Of a DNA stretch of 64,000 nt, positions 58,907 to 64,000 are shown one piece after another (position 1 is the stretch's first letter; each line of letters opens with the position of its first letter). The translations under genes and the position numbers were made by a program. Source of the stretch: Plantibacter sp050587525 (lineage in GTDB: Bacteria > Actinomycetota > Actinomycetes > Actinomycetales > Microbacteriaceae); contig NZ_JBOBFT010000001.1 of assembly GCF_050587525.1 (NCBI RefSeq), positions 558,001-622,000 of the forward strand, written 5' to 3'. Below the pieces are notes generated by a model, which did no database searches, was not told the origin of the DNA, and saw nothing but the letters and a program-made list of their open reading frames with translations.

Positions 58907-59548
58907 GTGAAACAAAGAACAACCACCATGCGTTCGTCGGCTCTCATCGCAGCAGCTGCGATCCTGCTCGTGGGATGCGCGTCCGCCACACCGCCATCAC
59001 CTACCGGCTCGACCGACACAGCAAATGAGAACATCGTTGTTCCGAACTTCGATGGTCCTTGGGCCGAGGACTTCGCGTCAGCATATCGTGATTCGAGATC
59101 AGACTTTGAGCGCAAGGCGCTCTCTGACGGCAGCATATCCGATGCCGAATTCGCTGAAATGGAGAACCGCTTCAAGACATGTCTAGAGTCAAAAGGAATA
59201 CCTTTTTCCGGGTTCAAGCCTGGCGGTGGATACAAGTTCCAGTATCCATCTGGAATGGACTCGAAAAAGGCCAATACGATCGCGGATGAATGCTCAGCGG
59301 ACTCAGGCTTGAACACTCTCGGTTCGCTGTACTTTGCAATGCAGAGGAACCCTCAGAATCTTGACGAACCATCGATTATTTCTGCGTGTCTCGTTGAAAG
59401 GCAGGTCGTACCCAAGGGTTACGGCGCGAGCGACTACAACAAAGATGCAGCCGAGATGACATTCCCGTTCACTGATGAAAAGCGCGGACAGGAAGAACTC
59501 GAGGCGTGCACAGCCGACCCACTCGGCATGCTGGACCCGACACAGTAG
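58907..59548 (+). CDS. Lipoprotein of the bacteriocin locus (putative immunity or accessory)
   Basis: 213-aa lipoprotein: basic start, hydrophobic core and lipobox ILLVGCAS (C24). The exposed domain has four Cys (C92, C129, C161, C201) in a CLExxG...ADEC pattern that resembles small actinobacterial lipoproteins next to HlyD/ABC genes. I do not recognise a named family. GTG 58907 has GGAAG 7 bp upstream; ATG 58928 is the alternative. The next gene begins one base after its stop, so it is in the bacteriocin operon; immunity at the membrane surface is a reasonable guess. Confidence 0.7.
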   Translation: MKQRTTTMRSSALIAAAAILLVGCASATPPSPTGSTDTANENIVVPNFDGPWAEDFASAYRDSRSDFERKALSDGSISDAEFAEMENRFKTCLESKGIPFSGFKPGGGYKFQYPSGMDSKKANTIADECSADSGLNTLGSLYFAMQRNPQNLDEPSIISACLVERQVVPKGYGASDYNKDAAEMTFPFTDEKRGQEELEACTADPLGMLDPTQ

Positions 59549-60625
59549 ATGCAAGCCTCACTCCCAAAAATCGGCGTCGCTGCACTCCTGGCGTGTGCGG
59601 TGTTTGCGGCTGGAGTCGCCTCTGCGTGGCTCTGGCTCAACCCGGTCTCACCTGAATCCCTCGAGGCCGCAACATCTGCGCGAAGCGCTGAGGTCGTGTT
59701 TCAAGATTTCAGTGATCCACGAACCGTTCCTCTCACGTTCACTCCCGGTCCCAATACAACGCTCAAGGCCGGATTCGGAGGCAGAGTGACGTCCAGCACG
59801 TGCACTCCTGGAGCGACTGTCTCATCAGGTACATCCGTAGCCGCGATCAATGAACGCCCACTGATCGCGCTGTCAACGACAGTTCCTCTGTGGCGCGACA
59901 TCGTGACAGGTGACAAAGGGGAAGACGTTCGAGCTCTGCAAGTCGAGTTGGTTCGGCTCGGATATCACGTGACGGCCGATGGTACCGCCGGCCCTGTGAC
60001 GCTGTCCTCAGTAGCAGACTTATTCAAAACTGCCGGCGATACCAGCGCAAGTTCAAACAGCGTCCCGGCCGACCGGATCGTGTGGATCCCTGCCTCGAGC
60101 ACGGTTGTAGCCACCTGCGCCGCGCCTCTGGGCAACCTGATCTCGGCAGGCGATACGCTGGCGACGCTCTCCGGAGGCCTCACGAGCGTCTCGATTCAAC
60201 AAGTGCCCGCTGACCTCGTGCCAGGCGATCGCGTGCTGAGGATCGAGTCGCTTGAAGTGCCTGTCAACGCTGAGGGCGTCGTGGCAGACCCTGCAGCGCT
60301 CGCTCAGATTGCTGCTTCACCGTCTCTCGAGCACCAGACCACCAAGTCCTCTGGTCCTGCAGAACCGGACGCTGATACCAACGACCTCGCCAAGCAAGCA
60401 ATAACTGGCCGTTTCACACTTGCCACGCCAATCTCCGTAGGCGTTGTCCCGCCGACAGCCGTTTACTCAATAGAGCAGGATCACGGCTGTGTGTCCTCCG
60501 CCGGTAAGCCGCAGCAAGTTGTGATCGTCGGCTCACAGCTGGGCCAGACGTACATCTTGCCCAGCGATGAAGCTTCATTGAAGCGTGTGGACCTTGCCCC
60601 CAACAGCAGGAACTCATGCCGGTAA
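59549..60625 (+). CDS. HlyD/MacA-like adaptor with peptidoglycan-binding domain
   Basis: 358-aa membrane-anchored periplasm-facing protein. One N-terminal span (IGVAALLACAVFAAGVASAW), a short beta region, a PG_binding_1-like repeat (GEDVRALQVELVRLGYHVTA, about 125-165), then beta-barrel/lipoyl-like segments (TCAAPLGNLISAGDTLATL). This is the adaptor type that pairs with MacB/FtsX-like permeases. Starts immediately after the lipoprotein stop; its end overlaps the ATPase start by 10 bp. Probably couples transport of the bacteriocin to the wall. Confidence 0.72.
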   Translation: MQASLPKIGVAALLACAVFAAGVASAWLWLNPVSPESLEAATSARSAEVVFQDFSDPRTVPLTFTPGPNTTLKAGFGGRVTSSTCTPGATVSSGTSVAAINERPLIALSTTVPLWRDIVTGDKGEDVRALQVELVRLGYHVTADGTAGPVTLSSVADLFKTAGDTSASSNSVPADRIVWIPASSTVVATCAAPLGNLISAGDTLATLSGGLTSVSIQQVPADLVPGDRVLRIESLEVPVNAEGVVADPAALAQIAASPSLEHQTTKSSGPAEPDADTNDLAKQAITGRFTLATPISVGVVPPTAVYSIEQDHGCVSSAGKPQQVVIVGSQLGQTYILPSDEASLKRVDLAPNSRNSCR

Positions 60626-61224
60626 ACCTCGAGAACGTGGGACACCGCTTCGACCACGGTCCCTGGCTCTTCAGAAACCTGAGCTTCAGATTCAACCCCG
60701 GTGAAGTGTACGCGCTCATCGGACCATCGGGCTCAGGAAAAAGCACCCTCCTGTCATTGCTCGCTCGACTCGAGCAACCGAAGGAGGGCATCATCCATTT
60801 TGACGGAGTCGGCAGAATTAGCTGGGTCTTTCAAAACCCATTCGGCTCCCCTCGACGGACAACCCTTGATCATGTAACCCTTCCGCTGTTGGCATCAGGC
60901 ATCTCCGTTCCCGAAGCAGAACGACAAGGTAGAGAGTTGCTGTCGCGTTTCCGACTTGACGCGGTCGCCGACCAAACGTTTAGAGCGCTCTCTGGCGGAG
61001 AAGCGCAACGCCTCATGCTCGCGCGTGGCCTCGCGGCCAAACCAGGACTCCTTCTCGTCGACGAGCCGACCGCGCAGCTTGATCGTCACACAGCGGCCGT
61101 CGTCGACGAGGTGATCGGCTCAACGTCGGATCCAAACACCATAGTTGTCGTCGCGACTCATGACCCACACACGCGTGATGCGTGCACGGCTCACCTCGAT
61201 CTCTCAGAGGCGTTCGGACGATGA
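60616..61224 (+). CDS. ABC transporter ATPase of the bacteriocin locus (MacB/LolD type)
   Basis: 202-aa ATPase with Walker A GPSGSGKST, Q-loop VFQNPFGSP, signature LSGGEAQR, Walker B LLLVDEPTAQLD and switch His in VATHDPHT. Size and sequence fit the lipoprotein/antimicrobial-peptide (LolD/MacB) branch. Overlaps the adaptor by 10 bp and the permease by 4 bp. Energises export or self-protection. Confidence 0.88.
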   Translation: MPVNLENVGHRFDHGPWLFRNLSFRFNPGEVYALIGPSGSGKSTLLSLLARLEQPKEGIIHFDGVGRISWVFQNPFGSPRRTTLDHVTLPLLASGISVPEAERQGRELLSRFRLDAVADQTFRALSGGEAQRLMLARGLAAKPGLLLVDEPTAQLDRHTAAVVDEVIGSTSDPNTIVVVATHDPHTRDACTAHLDLSEAFGR

Positions 61225-62294
61225 GGCTCTCGTCTCTACTCCGAGAAACTCTCCGCGACATCACGAGCGGCACAACCCGGTTCACCCTTTTCGGTCTTCT
61301 CCTCGGCGGGCTGATCTGCGGCCTGGTTTTCGCAGACTCGACGCTCATCCTCCAGCAGGTCACAGCCGCGCATACCTTCCGGAACGCCGGCGGCGCAACA
61401 CTGGTCCTCTCCGCCCCTGGCCAAGTAGACGGACAGGCTTGCGAGGACCTCAACCACACTTCGGGGGTCAGCGCTGCCGGCGCGTTGCGCGAATCAACCC
61501 GCAAGGTCACCATAAGTGCGTTGCCCGATGCTCCGGTTCCTGAGTACGAGGTGACTCTCGACTTCCCTCAGCTGCTCACGAATTCGACTACCCTGGAAGC
61601 CGGAGTTGTGCTGTCCGATGAAGTCGCTGACGCGCTCGGGGTCAGCGCAGGCGGAGCCATCGCAACCGACATCGGAAGCCTGCCGATAGCAGGTACATTC
61701 GCTTATCCGGCCGATGGGAGAAGGCCCGGATTTGGATACGCGGTGCTCTCACCAACAGCTAGTCGGCTCACCTTCGACGAGTGCTGGTTGGCCTCCTGGC
61801 CGCCGATCACCAACGGTCGAGCACTCCTCTTCACAACGCTTCTGCCAGGGTCTATCGATCCGGAGAACCGGCCCACCGTTACACAGCTCAACACCTCCCT
61901 CGGCACCGCTTTTGCTGGCAGCACAGCCTACGATTCCCGCGTAACCCGCAACGCGACACCCGTTGCATTCCTACTCGCAGGCCTGATTGGATACATCGCC
62001 GTGCGCGCCCGTCGCCTCCAACTCGCCTCAGCACTCCATTCGGGGCTCGCTCGCCGCGACTTGATCCTCCTCCAACTCTGCCAAACGAGCTCATGGGCGC
62101 TCATATCAACCGTGATCGGCACTGGCACAGCTGTGACGATGACACTCGCCCTCTCTGGAGGCGACGCCATCCCTATTTTTCTCACTACCGCCGGGATAGC
62201 ACTCGCCGGCTTCAGTGGCGCTCTAATAGGCGCAATACTGGCCGCCATATGCGTAACAGAGAAGCACCTGTTTCGCTACTTCAAAGATCGCTAA
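61221..62294 (+). CDS. FtsX/MacB-like ABC permease of the bacteriocin locus
   Basis: 357-aa membrane protein with the 4-span FtsX layout: one N-terminal span (FTLFGLLLGGLICGLVFADS), an outside domain of about 200 residues (DGQACEDLNHTSGVSAAGAL, GVVLSDEVADALGVSAGGAI), then three C-terminal spans (AFLLAGLIGYIAV, SSWALISTVIGTGTAVTMTL, IALAGFSGALIGAILAAICV). Start ATG 61221 overlaps the ATPase stop (ATGA). Last gene of the locus. The topology is atypical for the DUF1430 permeases in lactococcal lcn972 loci. Confidence 0.78.
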   Translation: MRLSSLLRETLRDITSGTTRFTLFGLLLGGLICGLVFADSTLILQQVTAAHTFRNAGGATLVLSAPGQVDGQACEDLNHTSGVSAAGALRESTRKVTISALPDAPVPEYEVTLDFPQLLTNSTTLEAGVVLSDEVADALGVSAGGAIATDIGSLPIAGTFAYPADGRRPGFGYAVLSPTASRLTFDECWLASWPPITNGRALLFTTLLPGSIDPENRPTVTQLNTSLGTAFAGSTAYDSRVTRNATPVAFLLAGLIGYIAVRARRLQLASALHSGLARRDLILLQLCQTSSWALISTVIGTGTAVTMTLALSGGDAIPIFLTTAGIALAGFSGALIGAILAAICVTEKHLFRYFKDR

Positions 62295-62670
62295 CCGTGT
62301 CGATAATTGCGGCTGCCGTCGCCGCGAAACTGCTGCGGATGGATCCCGGAGTGGGCAGTTCCAAACGGCACGACCGATACACTCCGTTCTTTGGGGCCCG
62401 ATCGCTAGACGGCCACATCGTTTGCTGCGCATCCACGCGCGTTAGCAGACGAGTCCGGTGGTAGAGCCGCACTGACTCGACCGGATGGGGCGTTGGAACT
62501 AGCTGGGCTCGTGGCTGGGCTCAGCGACGAGCTGCACCCGCTGAGCGTCACGGCCACCATGGCAACACTGCGAGTTCCGCGACGAGACATAGTTGCGAGC
62601 AACCCCATCACTTGTCCCAGCGCCTACGGTGCAGAGCCGATCATTGCTTCTCCGTTCATCACGCCAACAG
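62295..62670. other. Non-coding or decayed region after the bacteriocin locus
   Basis: No gene supported. A frame near 62493 reads LAGLVAGLSDELHPLSV but has no family match, no good start, and no ribosome site; treated as unassigned. Confidence 0.4.
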
Positions 62671-62737
62671 CAACTAGGGCGTGTCTGTTAATGCTGCTGT
62701 CCAGTGGATGACGGCATTAACAGACACGCCCTAGTTG
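62671..62737. repeat. 24-bp perfect inverted repeat (MITE-like or fused IS ends)
   Basis: CAACTAGGGCGTGTCTGTTA then ATGC, a 19-nt loop, and the exact complement. The GGGCGTGTCTGTTAAT arm resembles terminal repeats of actinobacterial insertion sequences; no transposase is present. It borders the right side of the island. Confidence 0.75.
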
Positions 62738-62809
62738 AGATCAAGGAGACGCTTGAACTGCCGTCCTTCTGCGGTCGAGGTCAAGGGTGCCGCTAGCGGC
62801 TGAGGTCGA

Positions 62810-63697
62810 CTACTCGCTCGATACAGCCGAGAGCCACCGCGTTGCCATCCCAGCGATGTGCACATGGACTCGCGCAAGATGCCGAGCCTCGGCATACGAT
62901 TCGACAGCGAGCCGCCCAGTATGCGCCACCTGGTTCCTCGACTCGAACAGCTTCGCGAGCTTTCTGTAGTGCGCAAGGTGGTCAAGCTTATAGCTGCGAT
63001 CGAGAATCGACATGGCCACTTTATCGTAGAGATCCGCGGCAGAGGACGTCGATGGAGAGGGTTTTCCGAACAGGACGGCGGCGAGCTTTGCATCACCGCG
63101 TTGGGTGAGGCTGCTCGTGAGCACGCTTTTCGCGTGAGACTCAACAGCTATTGCGGCAAGGAGCACCGCGGTCTCGGCGTCGTTGGACTCTGCATGCTGT
63201 GCCCAGAACTTAGCTTGACCGAGCAGGCGCTCCGTCAATCCAATCCCGTTCTCAAGCGCCAGCTGAGCGGCGGCGGAAGTGACCGGCTGGTAGATGATCG
63301 TTGCTTCCGCGGGTGGCCAGTGGTTGAGTCCGACCCAGGCTCCGTCCTTGATGCGTTTCTCGAACGACACAAACGCGGGACGCTGACCGACCAAGCCGGC
63401 AGCGGGATAGCCAGATCGAATAGCATCAGAGAGCCTGGTCGCGGCCACGAGCATCGCCTCGGCTGCCCGGTCGATTTCGCTCGCGTCAGCGACGGTGGCT
63501 TCGACCGTTATGAGACCAGGCGCTCCGACGCTCGCGCCGGCCAGGGCCTCTCCTATTCTCCCGAGCGAAACCCCGATCAACACTCCTTCCACAGTGGTTG
63601 CCAAGACCCGATCGAAGAGCGAGACCTCCACCATCGGAGTGGATTTCAGTCGCTTGTCAGGAGCCGGATCAAGCGTTCCGCGCAAACTGATCGTCAT
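62810..63697 (-). CDS. HEPN-type protein of unknown function
   Basis: 295-aa cytoplasmic protein. N-terminal half beta/alpha without recognised family; C-terminal about 175-290 is helical and carries RNQVAH (R254-N255-x3-H259), the Rx4-6H ribonuclease signature of HEPN domains, preceded by AVLLAAIAVESHAKSVL. HEPN proteins occur in toxin-antitoxin, abortive infection and Apea-like modules. It ends 73 bp from the MITE-like repeat. A partial gene for an Xre/ParS-type protein lies 141 bp upstream in the same direction and may be a partner. Confidence 0.6.
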   Translation of the reverse strand: MTISLRGTLDPAPDKRLKSTPMVEVSLFDRVLATTVEGVLIGVSLGRIGEALAGASVGAPGLITVEATVADASEIDRAAEAMLVAATRLSDAIRSGYPAAGLVGQRPAFVSFEKRIKDGAWVGLNHWPPAEATIIYQPVTSAAAQLALENGIGLTERLLGQAKFWAQHAESNDAETAVLLAAIAVESHAKSVLTSSLTQRGDAKLAAVLFGKPSPSTSSAADLYDKVAMSILDRSYKLDHLAHYRKLAKLFESRNQVAHTGRLAVESYAEARHLARVHVHIAGMATRWLSAVSSE

Positions 63698-63838
63698 GTG
63701 GCGAGCCTATTCGCGATCGGAGGGAGCAGCAGTCCTCACACTGCCCGACTCATTCATAGCAAGGCGACCCGCTGGTAGGGCGTCTCCGCGAAGCGTGGGG
63801 ATACCGCGTCCGGTAGACGAGCAGGTGAGTTTTCTCGT

Positions 63839-64000
63839 TCAGGCCTGCAGAAAGCTGTCGAGAGCGCTGACTGCTGCTTCAGGATTGCCGCCTTGCGCGA
63901 GCCAATCGACCGGCGTAGTCAAACGGCCGTCGTGACGCAACCTCTGTTGCGGTGTGGCCATAAACCCCTGCACGCTGGCAGGATGCATGTCACTTGGGAG
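63839..64000 (-). CDS. C-terminus of an Xre/MbcA/ParS-like protein (partial)
   Basis: The minus strand from the window end reads through 53 residues to TGA at 63841-63839: GFMATPQQRLRHDGRLTTPV then DWLAQGGNPEAAVSALDSFL. TP...L..G.TPVDWL..GG.PE.V fits the C-terminal toxin-binding domain of Xre/MbcA/ParS antitoxins. The N-terminus lies beyond the window. Followed after 141 bp by the HEPN gene in the same direction. Confidence 0.5.
   Translation of the reverse strand, partial: LPSDMHPASVQGFMATPQQRLRHDGRLTTPVDWLAQGGNPEAAVSALDSFLQA

Noticed and set aside
62493..62711. Short plus-strand gene before the MITE-like repeat
   Set aside because: No ribosome site, no recognisable domain, runs into the inverted repeat.
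63495..63935. Plus-strand open frame over the HEPN gene start
   Set aside because: Antisense to the better-supported minus-strand HEPN gene and Xre/ParS-like C-terminus; no family match.

Overview
The window is GC-rich, densely packed and built from families typical of high-GC Gram-positive bacteria: CUT1 sugar ABC systems without their own ATPase, LAxTG-type sortase-substrate tails, PrsW and CPBP membrane proteases, FdxA-type ferredoxin, and GntR, DeoR, PadR and WYL regulators. A soil- or plant-associated actinobacterium, probably of the family Microbacteriaceae, fits best; the genus cannot be fixed from sequence alone. I recognised no rRNA, tRNA or CRISPR array.

Region 1 (0-25 kb) is a glycan-utilisation zone. 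It starts with a secreted GH27 alpha-galactosidase, followed by a PrsW protease and a MerR regulator. A first ABC-sugar operon (SBP, MalF, MalG) has a Gfo/Idh/MocA oxidoreductase. Next come a broken toxin-antitoxin remnant and a LysR/IMPase-like pair. A DeoR gene is divergent from a tightly overlapping SIS - ROK - PfkB - class II aldolase operon that looks like an amino-sugar or tagatose-6-phosphate route. A small toxin/ribbon-helix-helix module lies between two 45-bp direct repeats. A second ABC-sugar operon with a PfkB kinase, a GH4 alpha-galactosidase and a DeoR repressor share a TGAGCG operator motif.

Region 2 (24.6-35 kb) holds a VOC protein, a WYL regulator, a large ECF-like sigma factor fused to a zinc-finger/membrane/extracellular tail, an LRR surface protein, a YtrA-like GntR/membrane-protein operon and a tyrosine phosphatase. 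Region 3 (32.8-40.2 kb) is a NanE/NanK (ManNAc or sialic-acid type) cluster: gntR-DUF4127 divergent from SBP-MalF-MalG-nanE-nanK, followed by a relE-type toxin remnant. Region 4 (40.2-54.7 kb) holds a zeta-toxin module, a HEAT-repeat protein, a PadR/HAAS pair, an LLM flavin monooxygenase with LysR, an SDR, a TetR, an SGNH hydrolase, a CPBP protease, two more cell-wall-anchored surface proteins and a ferredoxin.

Region 5 (about 54.8 kb to the end) is an accessory island with visibly lower GC and different codon use. It carries an AIPR-family candidate phage-defence protein, a serine recombinase interrupted by an in-frame stop, and a lactococcin-972-type bacteriocin locus with a lipoprotein, a HlyD/PG-binding adaptor, an ABC ATPase and an FtsX-like permease. 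A 24-bp perfect inverted repeat (MITE-like) follows, then a HEPN-type protein and the end of an Xre/ParS-like gene.

Many gene ends in the GC-rich part carry one of at least three families of long inverted repeats, the commonest with arms GGAGAACCGC / GCGGTTCTCC. They probably act as terminators and look like a dispersed, chromosomally expanded repeat family.
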